A stretch of 64,000 bases of DNA from Shewanella livingstonensis (GCF_003855395.1 NZ_CP034015.1:2366001-2430000); one strand, 5' to 3'. Positions 50,204 through 61,517 are shown, numbered from the stretch's first letter. Notes: generated by a model not told the origin, from the letters alone. Numbers and translations: made by a program.

Positions 50204-51145
50204 TTAAAGCGGAATATCTATTCCGCTTTTTTGTGTCTCTTGATATAGGCAAGGGCAGTCTTGCGGTAACACAAATCGAATCGCTTTGGGGATCACTTCA
50301 AAACGCATTTGCTTGGTGGGGTAAGGTTCGCCATCTAAATTAAGTGGTATGGCGATGGGGAAGTCAATTTCCAACCAAGATGTTTGAAAATGATAACAAA
50401 ACTGTGCTTCATGGCTCATCGCGTGAATTTCATCTATCACCACGGGGATATCGAAAGTTGAAAATGATTTCAACAAGGTAATATCCATTAAACCGTCATT
50501 AATTAATGCCTTAGGTGCAAGCATTTGTCCGCCGCCCGCCTGCTTATTATTACAAATGGCGCCGACCACAATATCGCCATTAAAAGTACCTTTTTCGGTA
50601 GTAATACTGCCTTGATATGGCTTAAAGCCCAATGCTTTTGCCAAACCAATTAAGGTATAAGCGCCACCACCTAGAAAATCTTTTAACTCATCTGGGGTTT
50701 CTGCGGTGACTTGTGCACCAAACCCAGCGACAGCTGCATTGATAAAATAATTATTGTTGGCACGAATAATATCGATAGCGTAGCTGTCACCGTGAACGGC
50801 CAGCTCCATTGTTGAGTAGATATTATTTGTAATGCCGCACGCAGTGGCAAAGTCATTTGCGGTGCCTAAGGGAAGCACAGCTATTTCGAGTACGTTAGCT
50901 TGTTGTGGTTGTTGCATTAGCGCATTGAGAGCCTCATTAAGCGAGCCATCGCCGCCGCCAATCACCACTCGTTGAATATTATCAGCTATGGCTTCATTAA
51001 TAAAACGCAACATATCTGCGCTTTCCCAAGTGACGCGTACTTCAATGGTATGGCCTTGTTTACGTAATGCCATTACTGAGAGCCTGATGTCGGCATTAGT
51101 CGCCTTTTTGCCATTAAGCACTAGGCGGATGTGGGTCGTAGGCAT
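50204..51145 (-). CDS. yegS: YegS-type lipid kinase
   Basis: A 313-residue diacylglycerol-kinase-fold protein. The nucleotide loop VVIGGGDGSLNEALNAL, PLGTANDFATACGI and NLDGEP signatures are as in E. coli YegS, a kinase acting on phosphatidylglycerol in vitro. The start MPTTHIRLVLNGK at 51145 fits the family; ATG at 51163 would add six residues and lacks a ribosome site. Its last codons also form the terminator hairpin of the convergent helicase gene. Confidence 0.88.
   Translation of the reverse strand: MPTTHIRLVLNGKKATNADIRLSVMALRKQGHTIEVRVTWESADMLRFINEAIADNIQRVVIGGGDGSLNEALNALMQQPQQANVLEIAVLPLGTANDFATACGITNNIYSTMELAVHGDSYAIDIIRANNNYFINAAVAGFGAQVTAETPDELKDFLGGGAYTLIGLAKALGFKPYQGSITTEKGTFNGDIVVGAICNNKQAGGGQMLAPKALINDGLMDITLLKSFSTFDIPVVIDEIHAMSHEAQFCYHFQTSWLEIDFPIAIPLNLDGEPYPTKQMRFEVIPKAIRFVLPQDCPCLYQETQKSGIDIPL
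50206..50232 (+). terminator. Helicase-gene terminator embedded in the yegS 3' end
   Basis: AAAGCGGAA (50206-50214) pairs with TTCCGCTTT (50221-50229), then TTT. The hairpin covers the last nine codons of yegS on the other strand, including its stop. Confidence 0.75.
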
Positions 51146-51417
51146 GATTAAAGTTATCTCCAATGTATTGTGGACATTACTGCGTAATACAATCCGTTTT
51201 TAGGCTGTATTGATGACAGCCATGTCCTAAATTTTGTGTCACAAAAGATGTCTATTTGCTGCAAATGAGTGACGAACATGATTAACTATTTATAATCGTA
51301 GTAGCACAATGTCTTACCAGCCTATGCGCACTAAAAAGCAAACCTACTAGCGCTAGAAGCAGCACGATAAAATAACGCTATTTACACTAAAAACAATAAC
51401 AATTTAAGGGATAACAA

Positions 51418-53217
51418 ATGAAAAAAGCTCTACTTCCTTTGGCGGTTTCTTTCGCCTTAGCTGCACTGGCTGGCTGCAGTGATAACTCGGTCCAACAAAA
51501 TGCACCAGGCAATATGGTCATGGCAGAGGCTAGCACAACTGCAGCGGTGGCAAAATTAAACTTTAACGAATATTCACAACAGTTTATCGATGAGTTGTGG
51601 GTACTGTCACCAACTAGGGCTTTGTACAGTGGTAAACATGTTAATGATGGCTATTTAGATATCCCTAATCAAGCGAGTCGTGACAAAACTCTAGCATTTG
51701 TTAAGCAACAGCAATCGATTTTGGCTCAATTTGAACCACAATCATTGTCAGCCAATGAATTAATCGATTATAAATTACTGAATAATTTAGTGGAGTCAAT
51801 GCAATGGGAAATTACCCGATTTAAAGGTTGGCAGTGGGATCCGTCTAATTACAATGTTGCCGGCGGCTTTGCGCAAATTATTAATGAGGATTTTGCGCCG
51901 TTAGATGAACGGTTAACCTCGGTGATTGCCCGTCTTGAAAATGTACCAGCCTATTATGAAGCAGCACAAAACAATATTATCGATCCGACACTTGAGCATA
52001 CTCAATTAGCGATTATGCAAAACCAAGGCGCATTTTCGGTATTGTCAGATGCACTCGTGCAACAAGTTACTGACTCTGGGCTAACGACAGAGCAGAAGGC
52101 CTTATTTACTCAGCGTTTTGATGCCGCAACGGCAGCCATTAAGCAACATATTGAGTGGCTAACGGTGCTGGAAACCAAGCTTGCTAAAAATGGTGCCCGT
52201 GACTTTCGCATTGGTGAAACCTTATACGAAGAAAAGTTTGCTTTCGATATTCAGTCTGGCATGACCGCTAAACAGTTATACGACAAAGCCGTGATAGATA
52301 AAAATCATGTGCAACAAGAAATGGCTAAGTTAACTGACACCCTTTGGTCAAAATACATCGCTACCCCTAAACCTGCTGATGAAAGACAAGCCATTCGTCA
52401 GCTTATTGATGTGCTGTCTAGCAAGCATGTTAAACGGGAAGATTTTGTTGCCGAAGTACGTAAGCAAATTCCAGAGCTGATTAAGTTTGTGAATGACAAA
52501 CAACTGGTAACACTTGATCCTAAAAAACCGTTAATTGTGCGTGAAACGCCTGAATACATGCGTGGTTTTGCGGGAGCTTCTATCAGTGCACCAGGACCTT
52601 ATGATAAAGGCGGTAATACCTACTACAATGTTTCACCCCTTGATGACATGAGTGATGAGTCGGCAGAGAGCTATTTACGTGAATATAATCACTGGATTTT
52701 ACAGGTTCTGAATATTCATGAGGCTATCCCAGGGCACTACACTCAGCTAGTGTTTTCAAATCAGTCGCCTAGTTTAGTGAAAAGCTTATTTGGTAATGGT
52801 GCCATGATTGAAGGTTGGGCCGTGTATACCGAACGAATGATGCTTGAAGAAGGTTATGGTAATTTTGAACCTGAAATGTGGTTGATGTATTACAAATGGA
52901 ATTTACGGGTTATTTGTAACACTATTGTAGACTACAGCATTCAAGTCAATGGCATGGGCGAGCAAGAGGTCATTGATTTACTTGAGAGCGAAGCATTCCA
53001 ACAGCGCGCTGAAGCTGAAGGGAAATGGCGTAGAGCGACGTTAAGCCAAGTACAATTAACCAGTTACTACGCTGGTTATCGTGAAATTTATGATTTTCGT
53101 GAGCAGCTTAAAGCCGAGCAAGGTGATGACTTTGATTTAAAACAGTTCCACGAACAGTTTTTAAGTTACGGCAGTGCCCCGGTTAAATTTATTAAGCAGT
53201 TGATGACAAAAAAATAA
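51418..53217 (+). CDS. DUF885 lipoprotein, putative metallopeptidase
   Basis: A 599-residue protein with a lipoprotein signal peptide (lipobox LAGC, cysteine at about 19), so it is lipid-anchored. The DUF885 core contains HEAIPGHYTQ (near residue 438) and EGWAVYTERMM. These look like zinc-binding and catalytic residues and suggest a metallopeptidase, though the specificity is unknown. It is transcribed alone, with a good terminator behind it. Confidence 0.87.
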   Translation: MKKALLPLAVSFALAALAGCSDNSVQQNAPGNMVMAEASTTAAVAKLNFNEYSQQFIDELWVLSPTRALYSGKHVNDGYLDIPNQASRDKTLAFVKQQQSILAQFEPQSLSANELIDYKLLNNLVESMQWEITRFKGWQWDPSNYNVAGGFAQIINEDFAPLDERLTSVIARLENVPAYYEAAQNNIIDPTLEHTQLAIMQNQGAFSVLSDALVQQVTDSGLTTEQKALFTQRFDAATAAIKQHIEWLTVLETKLAKNGARDFRIGETLYEEKFAFDIQSGMTAKQLYDKAVIDKNHVQQEMAKLTDTLWSKYIATPKPADERQAIRQLIDVLSSKHVKREDFVAEVRKQIPELIKFVNDKQLVTLDPKKPLIVRETPEYMRGFAGASISAPGPYDKGGNTYYNVSPLDDMSDESAESYLREYNHWILQVLNIHEAIPGHYTQLVFSNQSPSLVKSLFGNGAMIEGWAVYTERMMLEEGYGNFEPEMWLMYYKWNLRVICNTIVDYSIQVNGMGEQEVIDLLESEAFQQRAEAEGKWRRATLSQVQLTSYYAGYREIYDFREQLKAEQGDDFDLKQFHEQFLSYGSAPVKFIKQLMTKK

Positions 53218-53255
53218 TCTAATGATGTGTTACCCATTACTGTGACAAATGTCTC

Positions 53256-53281
53256 AAGGCCTGAATTTTCAGGCCTTTTTT
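53256..53281 (+). terminator. Terminator after the DUF885 gene
   Basis: AAGGCCTGA pairs with TCAGGCCTT around ATTT, then TTTT. It lies about 40 bases after the stop and isolates the next gene. Confidence 0.85.
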
Positions 53282-53334
53282 GTTAATGAAAAGGGCAGCA
53301 AGGTGGATTATATCTGGTTACACTTAAATCAATA

Positions 53335-53361
53335 TGATAATCTTAATGGTAATCGTTATCA
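53335..53361 (+). promoter_or_regulatory. Fur-box-like operator of the orphan regulator
   Basis: TGGTAATCGTTATCA (53347-53361) matches the Fur core TGATAATNATTATCA at 13 of 15 positions. An overlapping weaker site TGATAATCTTAATGG begins at 53335. Both lie just before the start at 53376, consistent with iron-dependent repression. Confidence 0.6.
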
Positions 53362-53375
53362 TTAAATGGCTGAGC

Positions 53376-54038
53376 ATGAACAATATCCTATTCATTGAAC
53401 ATATCCTTTCCGATAAAAGTGACTTAGGTCAACAACTGAGTGAGCAGGGTTATAGTGTTCATAGTGTTAACAATGCTTTTGATGCATTGATCCAAATGGA
53501 GACAACTCAGCTCGAAGCGATATTATTAGATTTTTCGGTTCCTAAAATGGATTCATTTTGGGTCTTAGTCGCAAGACAAACCCGAACCCCAATTATTGTG
53601 CTAGCAGATAGTAGCAGCGAACTTGAGCGCATTAATGCGTTAGAGTTAGGTGCAGATGATTACCTAGCAAGACCCATCAACGTCCGCGAATTACAACTGC
53701 GTCTTAATGTGTTACATCGGCGCATACAGGTGCCGGTTAATGACACAGTGAATGATTATATTGGCTTTGATGATACTTGCTACACCATTAGTTTTGCTGA
53801 CAAGTCCTTGGTATTGACTCAAACAGAATACCGCCTATTTAAATATTTATTTGAGCGTCAAGGTGTGGTTGTGACCAAAGAAGAGTTGCAACGCCGAGTG
53901 TTGCACAAGGAATTAGGCCGTTTTGACCGAAATTTAGACATGCACATCAGTAATACACGACGTAAATTAGTTAAACGTAATTTACCACGCGAACTTATTA
54001 ATACCGTTCGCGGCCAAGGGTACAGCTTTAACTTTTAA
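53376..54038 (+). CDS. Orphan OmpR-family response regulator with atypical receiver
   Basis: A 220-residue regulator with a receiver (about 1-115) and a winged-helix DNA-binding domain (about 125-220, ending NTVRGQGYSFNF). The phosphoacceptor D52 is kept (LLDFSVP). The usual acidic pair is E8-H9, the Thr/Ser switch position is A77 and the conserved lysine is R99. No sensor kinase lies nearby. The start MNNILFIEH at 53376 was chosen because the longer frame from 53334 would cover the Fur-like box. From memory, S. oneidensis has an iron- and chromate-responsive orphan regulator (SO2426); this may be its ortholog, unverified. Confidence 0.85.
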   Translation: MNNILFIEHILSDKSDLGQQLSEQGYSVHSVNNAFDALIQMETTQLEAILLDFSVPKMDSFWVLVARQTRTPIIVLADSSSELERINALELGADDYLARPINVRELQLRLNVLHRRIQVPVNDTVNDYIGFDDTCYTISFADKSLVLTQTEYRLFKYLFERQGVVVTKEELQRRVLHKELGRFDRNLDMHISNTRRKLVKRNLPRELINTVRGQGYSFNF

Positions 54039-54136
54039 AGGTTCACAGCAATTGCTGCATTTGGTAAGCTATGGCGCATAAAATAAGGCTTTATTAAGCC
54101 GATAAAATAAGTGCAAACATATTAAAGGATAATCTA

Positions 54137-55261
54137 ATGCGGATTACAGCAAATTTCGACGGCGGTAACATTGACGTCATTAATATTGATAAACATGACG
54201 ATATACAACTCGCCATTCGTCCCGATTTCGGCGGTGAGTTTTATCAATGGTTTAACTTTCGTCTAGAAGGGGAAGCTGGCCAGACTTATACCCTTAATAT
54301 TATGAATGCAGCTAACGCATCTTATCCAAAAGGTTGGGAAGACTATCAAGCAGTTGCCAGTTATGATCGCCAGACGTGGTTTAGATTGCCAACACAATAT
54401 GTAGATGGCAAATTAACCATTTATGCAGAACTAGATTGTGAGGCAATTCAAATTGCCTATTTTGCGCCGTACAGCTACGAACGTCATTTAGATTTAATCA
54501 GCGAAGTACAATTGCATCCTGCAGTGAGTCTTGAACACCTCGGTTTAACCCTTGATGGCCGCGACATGAGTTTGCTTAAAATTGGCGATGGTAACCCAGA
54601 TAAGAAGAATATTTGGATTACAGCACGTCAACATCCCGGTGAAACTATGGCTGAATGGTTAGTCGAAGGCTTGTTAAATCAGTTGCTTGACAGCGACTGT
54701 CCAACGTCGAAAGCCTTATTAGACAAAGCCAATTTCTATGTTGTGCCAAACATGAACCCAGATGGAAGTGCTCGCGGGCATTTACGAACTAATGCTGTGG
54801 GCACTAATCTTAACCGTGAATGGCAAACTCCCAGCTTAGAAAAAAGTCCTGAGGTGTATTATGTTGTCAATAAAATGCACCAAACCGGTGTTGATTTATT
54901 TTACGATGTTCACGGTGATGAAGGCCTACCTTATGTATTCCTTGCTGGTTGTGAAGGTGTACCAAACTACAATGACAAAATGGCGGCATTACAACAGCAA
55001 TTCCTGAGTGCATTAACGATTGCTAGTGCTGATTTTCAAACTGAGTTTGGTTATGACAAGGATGAACCTGGTAAAGCTAATTTAACTGTAGGCTCTAACT
55101 GGGTTGCTAACACGTTCAGTTGTTTATCGAACACCTTAGAGATGCCATTTAAAGACAATGCCAATTTAGCCGATCCATTTGTGGGCTGGTCTCCAGAACG
55201 TTGCGTATATTTAGGTGAAGCGTCTTTAGTGGCGATGTTAGCTGTAGTTGATCAGCTGTAA
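54137..55261 (+). CDS. M14-family zinc carboxypeptidase, cytosolic (CCP-like)
   Basis: A 374-residue protein without signal peptide. The N-terminal beta domain (about 1-125) is typical of cytosolic carboxypeptidases. The M14 catalytic domain has the zinc ligands H and E in RQHPGETMAEW and H in YDVHGDEG. The asparagine/arginine NLNREW is present, as is the catalytic glutamate in TLEMPFKDN. Bacterial substrates of this group are poorly known. It is 98 bases after the regulator gene and could share its transcript. Confidence 0.88.
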   Translation: MRITANFDGGNIDVINIDKHDDIQLAIRPDFGGEFYQWFNFRLEGEAGQTYTLNIMNAANASYPKGWEDYQAVASYDRQTWFRLPTQYVDGKLTIYAELDCEAIQIAYFAPYSYERHLDLISEVQLHPAVSLEHLGLTLDGRDMSLLKIGDGNPDKKNIWITARQHPGETMAEWLVEGLLNQLLDSDCPTSKALLDKANFYVVPNMNPDGSARGHLRTNAVGTNLNREWQTPSLEKSPEVYYVVNKMHQTGVDLFYDVHGDEGLPYVFLAGCEGVPNYNDKMAALQQQFLSALTIASADFQTEFGYDKDEPGKANLTVGSNWVANTFSCLSNTLEMPFKDNANLADPFVGWSPERCVYLGEASLVAMLAVVDQL

Positions 55262-55314
55262 CGTCCACATAAGCGTTAAATTTAATTTTAAATGATCAGC
55301 AGGTAAAGTAAATT

Positions 55315-55632
55315 ATGGCCTTAGTTGCATGCCCTAAATGTCAAAAGCGTATTTCAAGTCAGGCTAAGCAATGTCAGCATTGTAAAACCGATTTGGGTGG
55401 TAATACTGAGTCATTAACGATTATTAGCCATATTGAGCGTTCAAATAGCTTAATGACCCAAAGCTTTATTTTTTTGACGTTGTTTATCGCAGGGGTTGTC
55501 GTGTGGTTTTGGGGGGGAGAGCCTGCACAAGGGTTAACTTCTTATATCGCGATAGCAAGTTTTGTTATTGGCTTTACAGGCTACCTTATTACCCGAGTCA
55601 GAATAGTGTTACATAAACGGAAATCAGTATGA
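55315..55632 (+). CDS. Zinc-ribbon protein with two membrane spans
   Basis: A 105-residue protein beginning with a CX2C...CX2C zinc ribbon (C6, C9, C20, C23). Two hydrophobic spans follow (about 50-66 and 73-93), then a basic tail. Function unknown. It overlaps yeaC by four bases (ATGA), so the two are translationally coupled. The same architecture occurs in the unrelated-looking gene at 63603-63896. Confidence 0.8.
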   Translation: MALVACPKCQKRISSQAKQCQHCKTDLGGNTESLTIISHIERSNSLMTQSFIFLTLFIAGVVVWFWGGEPAQGLTSYIAIASFVIGFTGYLITRVRIVLHKRKSV

Positions 55633-55910
55633 ACGATATCAATAAAGTGATTGATGAAATGCCTGAAGAAGTGTACCAACGCTTGTTGTCTGCAACCGAG
55701 TTAGGTAAATGGGATGATGGTAAGGTATTAACGGATCAGCAGCGTGAGTCGACCTTACAAGTAGTGATGTTGTATCAAGCGCGTAAGCTGAAGCAAACTG
55801 AACATTTTACTATCGCAGCCGGTGGTAACATTAATGAATTATCTAAATCAGAGTTAAAAAAACAGTTTAAAGGCGATCCTATCGCTGAGTTTAAAGAAGC
55901 TGATTTGTAA
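55629..55910 (+). CDS. yeaC: YeaC-family protein (DUF1315)
   Basis: A 93-residue soluble protein aligning along its length with E. coli YeaC (EVYQRLLSATELGKW, then VVMLYQARKLKQTEHFT). Function unknown. Its start overlaps the stop of the zinc-ribbon gene, and a strong terminator follows, so the two form a small operon. Confidence 0.9.
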   Translation: MNDINKVIDEMPEEVYQRLLSATELGKWDDGKVLTDQQRESTLQVVMLYQARKLKQTEHFTIAAGGNINELSKSELKKQFKGDPIAEFKEADL

Positions 55911-55936
55911 GCTGATTATCGATATAGATGAAACAT

Positions 55937-55967
55937 AAAAAATGCGAGCTAATAAGCTCGCATTTTT
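55937..55967. terminator. Terminator after yeaC
   Basis: AAAAAATGCGAGCT pairs with AGCTCGCATTTTT around AATA. Symmetrical, so it may also end ansA transcripts that read through from the right. Confidence 0.85.
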
Positions 55968-56078
55968 GTATTCGGATTTTGGTAATTGAGTTTGACTAAT
56001 AAGTTTATGAATACCACAACATAAGGCTTAACAGTGTTAAACCACTGCAATGTTATGTGTTGCCAGATTAATAAAATG
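55968..56078. other. Left flank of the MITE-like element
   Basis: The gap between yeaC and ansA is about 370 bases, and more than half of it is the MITE-like element. The rest is the yeaC terminator and about 110 AT-rich bases in which I see nothing. Confidence 0.5.
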
Positions 56079-56284
56079 TTATCTAACCTGAACTCGAGAT
56101 AAGGATGAACTTAGTTATTTAACATCAGCATGTTAACCAAGCTCACTTTCAAGCTTGTCATTTGTTATGCTAACAAGGCTAATTGACGCGTCAATAGCGA
56201 GCCTATTGTAAGTCTATTCAACACAATTAGCAGGACAAAGGGCTGTTTGAAAGGCGTTTATTATCCCGAGCTCAGGTTATCTAA
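56079..56284. mobile_element. MITE-like element with terminal inverted repeats and target duplication
   Basis: A 190-bp segment (56087-56276) begins CCTGAACTCGAGATAA and ends with the complement of CCTGAGCTCGGGATAA, so the 16-bp ends match at 14 positions. It is flanked by the direct repeat TTATCTAA (56079-56086 and 56277-56284), the expected trace of an 8-bp staggered insertion (nine bases if the preceding G is counted). It contains no frame for a transposase. The right-hand duplication contains the ansA stop codon. The family is not assigned; eight-base duplications occur in several IS families. Confidence 0.65.
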
Positions 56285-57294
56285 TCAAGTGTCAGTTCAC
56301 CAGCCAGGTTTTCCTGCATACGTTGCTTTATTTGCGCTGAGGTCAATCCAATCGAGAGCAAATAGTGCAGTTTGGCTAGCGCGGCTTCAATGGTCATGTC
56401 TGCACCGCTGATCACGCCAGCTTGTGCTAGCGCATTGCCCGTGGCGTAGCCGCCCATATTCACTTTACCCTGGAAACACTGGGTTAAATTGACCAATATA
56501 ATGCCGCGTTCATCGGCTTGTTTAAGCGTATCAAGCAATTTTTTATCTTGTGGCGCATTGCCTACACCAAAGGTTAATAAAATCAGTGCTTTTACCGGTT
56601 GTTGCAAAATATTGTTAAAAATATCAGTAGAGATGCCGGGGTAAAGCGTCACCACACCCACAGGTTGTGGGCTAATGGTAACAACCTCTAAAGGAGCACC
56701 TGTTGGTTTGGTTATTTTACCTGCTTTAAGATTAATCTTAATACCCGCTTCAAGCAGCATAGGGAAGTTAGGTGATGCAAATGCATCAAAGCCATCAGCA
56801 TGAGCTTTAGTTGATCTATTACCTCGAAACAGCTTGTTATTAAAAAATAAACAGACTTCAGCAACAGGGTAGTTTGCGGCAATATACAGCGAATTGAGCA
56901 AATTTATCTGACCGTCTGAGCGCAATTGCGCCAGTGGGATTTGTGAACCGGTTACAATAACTGGCTTAGATAAACCTTGCAGCATAAATGACAGTGCCGA
57001 TGCGGTATAAGCCATGGTGTCTGTGCCATGCAAAATGACGAAAGCGTCATACTTTTCATAGTTTGCTTGAATATCGTTGGCAATCATTTGCCAATCTGTT
57101 GGCGCCATATTAGATGAGTCTATCAATGGGCTATATTCATGAATAACGAACTCAGGCATCTCGCAATGATAAAATTCAGGCATCGACTGCACACAATCGG
57201 TCAAGAACCCAGAGACTGGCACAAAACCATTAGCCGTTTTTTGCATCCCGATGGTACCGCCCGTGTAGGCTACGTAAATCGAACGTTTTGGCAT
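56281..57294 (-). CDS. ansA: L-asparaginase I (cytoplasmic)
   Basis: Hydrolyses asparagine to aspartate and ammonia; E. coli AnsA type without signal peptide. The start MPKRSIYVAYTGGTIG at 57294 gives 337 residues (E. coli 338); the longer frame begins at a TTG. Catalytic threonines are in YTGGTIG and HGTDTMAYTASAL, with the aspartate of the latter motif. The stop codon lies in the right-hand target duplication of the MITE-like element; the coding sequence looks intact. Confidence 0.94.
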   Translation of the reverse strand: MPKRSIYVAYTGGTIGMQKTANGFVPVSGFLTDCVQSMPEFYHCEMPEFVIHEYSPLIDSSNMAPTDWQMIANDIQANYEKYDAFVILHGTDTMAYTASALSFMLQGLSKPVIVTGSQIPLAQLRSDGQINLLNSLYIAANYPVAEVCLFFNNKLFRGNRSTKAHADGFDAFASPNFPMLLEAGIKINLKAGKITKPTGAPLEVVTISPQPVGVVTLYPGISTDIFNNILQQPVKALILLTFGVGNAPQDKKLLDTLKQADERGIILVNLTQCFQGKVNMGGYATGNALAQAGVISGADMTIEAALAKLHYLLSIGLTSAQIKQRMQENLAGELTLD

Positions 57295-57366
57295 AAATGA
57301 AGGGCTCTTATTAAACAACGATTGCAGATTATGTAAATTATACGAGTTTATTTATCGATCCCCAAT

Positions 57367-57394
57367 AAAAAAGCCTGCTAAGCAGGCTTTTTTT
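57367..57394 (-). terminator. Terminator after sppA
   Basis: AAAAAAGCCTGC pairs with GCAGGCTTTTTT around TAA. It lies about 30 bases after the sppA stop and is symmetrical. Confidence 0.85.
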
Positions 57395-57424
57395 GAACAA
57401 TCTTCATCTTGGGTCACGTAATTA

Positions 57425-59269
57425 TTAATAATTACAGTTTTCGCAATACATATAGACATGATTAGGGTCATCAAACATTGATAATGTTTCAAATGCACCA
57501 GCCCATTGCTTAACAAATTTCTCCACAACACTGGTTTGGCGAACACTGTCAGGCACGTAGGCGGCCGAAGCGCCCATGATTTGCTGCATAATTTGCTGTT
57601 CAGCACTAAGCTCTTGCTCAATCACTTTAACGTCAAATTTATCCATTTTAGCTAAATCAGCTGCTTTGGCTAATGCCACATCCATATCACCTAGTTCATC
57701 AACTAAGCCTAAGGTTAATGCGCGTTTACCTGTCCATACTCGGCCTTGAGCAATGTCGTCGACTTGTTCTAACGTCATGTGGCGCTCGGTAGCGACTAAA
57801 GAGATAAACTCGTGATAGCCACGTTCAATATGACGTTGTACTACCGCAGCCACTTGAGGATTTAGTTCTCGAGTAGGAGATAAGCCAGCCCAATCAGATG
57901 TTGCTACACCATCAGAGGTTACACCAAAATGATTAAGTGCTTGCTCAAACGTAGCGAACATGCCAAAAATACCAATTGAACCTGTTAGGGTCGTTGGTGT
58001 AGCCACAATATAATCAGCACTGGCAGATATCCAATATCCACCTGATGCAGCAAGGCTACCCATGCTAACCACAACCGGTTTACCTGCCGCTTTTAGTGCT
58101 AACACTTCTTGGCGAATTTGCTCTGAGGCAAATGCACTACCACCAGGGCTATCAACTCGCAACACTACCGCTTTCACTTTATCGTCAAAGCGTGCGTTCA
58201 TCAGCAATGCCGAAGTACTTTCGCCACCGATTTGTCCAGCAGGTTGTTTACCGTTAAGAATGGTACCTTTAGCAACGATAATGGCTACAGAATCATTTTC
58301 AACAAACTTGGGCATTGGTGCTGTTAAAGAGCGGTAATCATTAAAGCTGATTTGCTTAAAGTTTTTACCTTCTTTATCACTACCCACTCTGTCGATCATG
58401 GCTACACGAAACGCATCAGCAGAAACAAGTTCGTCAACCCATTTCATGTTTACTGCCATTTGCGCACTGTCACCTTCAGCTTTATCAAGCTGAGCTAGGT
58501 ACTCATCGGTAGTTAACACTAATTGGTCTGGAGCGATTTGACGGTTACTGGCCACAATTGATGAATAACTCTGCCAAATATCATTTAACAGTTCTTTACT
58601 GGCGACTTTGTCGGCATCAGACATATCGTCACGGATAAAGGGCTCAACGGCTGACTTAAATGTACCTACTCTAAATACATGAGTGGTAATTTTTAGTTTT
58701 TCCAGTGCCGCCTTGTAATATAAACGGTAACGACTTAAGCCATCAAGGGACACCATACCTTGGTTATTAAGGTATATTTTGTCTGCAAAGCTGGCTAAAA
58801 AATATTGGTTTTGATCATAACCATTGGCCATGGCAATCACCGACTTTTTGGCGGCTTTAAACTGAGTTAACGCTTCACCGATGGCGGTCATTTTACTAAT
58901 ACCGGCATCTTGAAGATTGGCTAAGTCTAAAACGATGCTATTAATTCGGGCATCTTCAGTAGCGTTATTAATAGTATAAAGAACATCGGCTAATAAAATT
59001 TCACCTTCAGGATCATTAGCTTGCCCTTGGGAAAATGCCATTTCGACCGGGTCTACATAATGTTTTTGATCCACTATGCTACCAGACAAGTTCAATACTA
59101 AGGCTGATTGGTCTTCGATGACAATTTCATCTTCACTGTTGAGTACTGCTACAGCAATGACGGCTAACAAACCAAAAAATATAACGTTGATGATTAACTT
59201 ACGGATACCGTTTACTGTATTCCATAACAGTAAAAACATCCTTTTTAAAAACGAGGGTTTAGCGGACAT
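57425..59269 (-). CDS. sppA: Signal peptide peptidase SppA (protease IV, long form)
   Basis: Membrane-anchored serine/lysine peptidase that degrades cleaved signal peptides. The 614-residue protein has one N-terminal span (about 25-45) and two tandem SppA domains, as in E. coli (618). The catalytic lysine is in RVGTFKSAVEPF (near 200). The serine is in MGSLAASGGYW in the second domain. AGGAG precedes the ATG. It lies upstream of ansA on the same strand, but a terminator separates them. Confidence 0.95.
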   Translation of the reverse strand: MSAKPSFLKRMFLLLWNTVNGIRKLIINVIFFGLLAVIAVAVLNSEDEIVIEDQSALVLNLSGSIVDQKHYVDPVEMAFSQGQANDPEGEILLADVLYTINNATEDARINSIVLDLANLQDAGISKMTAIGEALTQFKAAKKSVIAMANGYDQNQYFLASFADKIYLNNQGMVSLDGLSRYRLYYKAALEKLKITTHVFRVGTFKSAVEPFIRDDMSDADKVASKELLNDIWQSYSSIVASNRQIAPDQLVLTTDEYLAQLDKAEGDSAQMAVNMKWVDELVSADAFRVAMIDRVGSDKEGKNFKQISFNDYRSLTAPMPKFVENDSVAIIVAKGTILNGKQPAGQIGGESTSALLMNARFDDKVKAVVLRVDSPGGSAFASEQIRQEVLALKAAGKPVVVSMGSLAASGGYWISASADYIVATPTTLTGSIGIFGMFATFEQALNHFGVTSDGVATSDWAGLSPTRELNPQVAAVVQRHIERGYHEFISLVATERHMTLEQVDDIAQGRVWTGKRALTLGLVDELGDMDVALAKAADLAKMDKFDVKVIEQELSAEQQIMQQIMGASAAYVPDSVRQTSVVEKFVKQWAGAFETLSMFDDPNHVYMYCENCNY

Positions 59270-59432
59270 TTGCCACTCCTTTATCTGTCTAATGTAGCCA
59301 TCCTAACTGAAAATCAATATAAATGTGAAATTGAATTGTAAAGGTTTTTAACAGGCGGGCGTTTTAATGATTGAGCAAAATTTACTGTCGGGGTATGCTG
59401 GTTTAAATCACTTGTTTAAAAAGGATGTTTGA

Positions 59433-61448
<2,016 letters not shown>

Positions 61449-61517
61449 TTAGTTACGCCATCTGGCTTGAACTAACGTTCACCATTTACGTTATTTCGGT
61501 CTCTGACACCTAAATAT

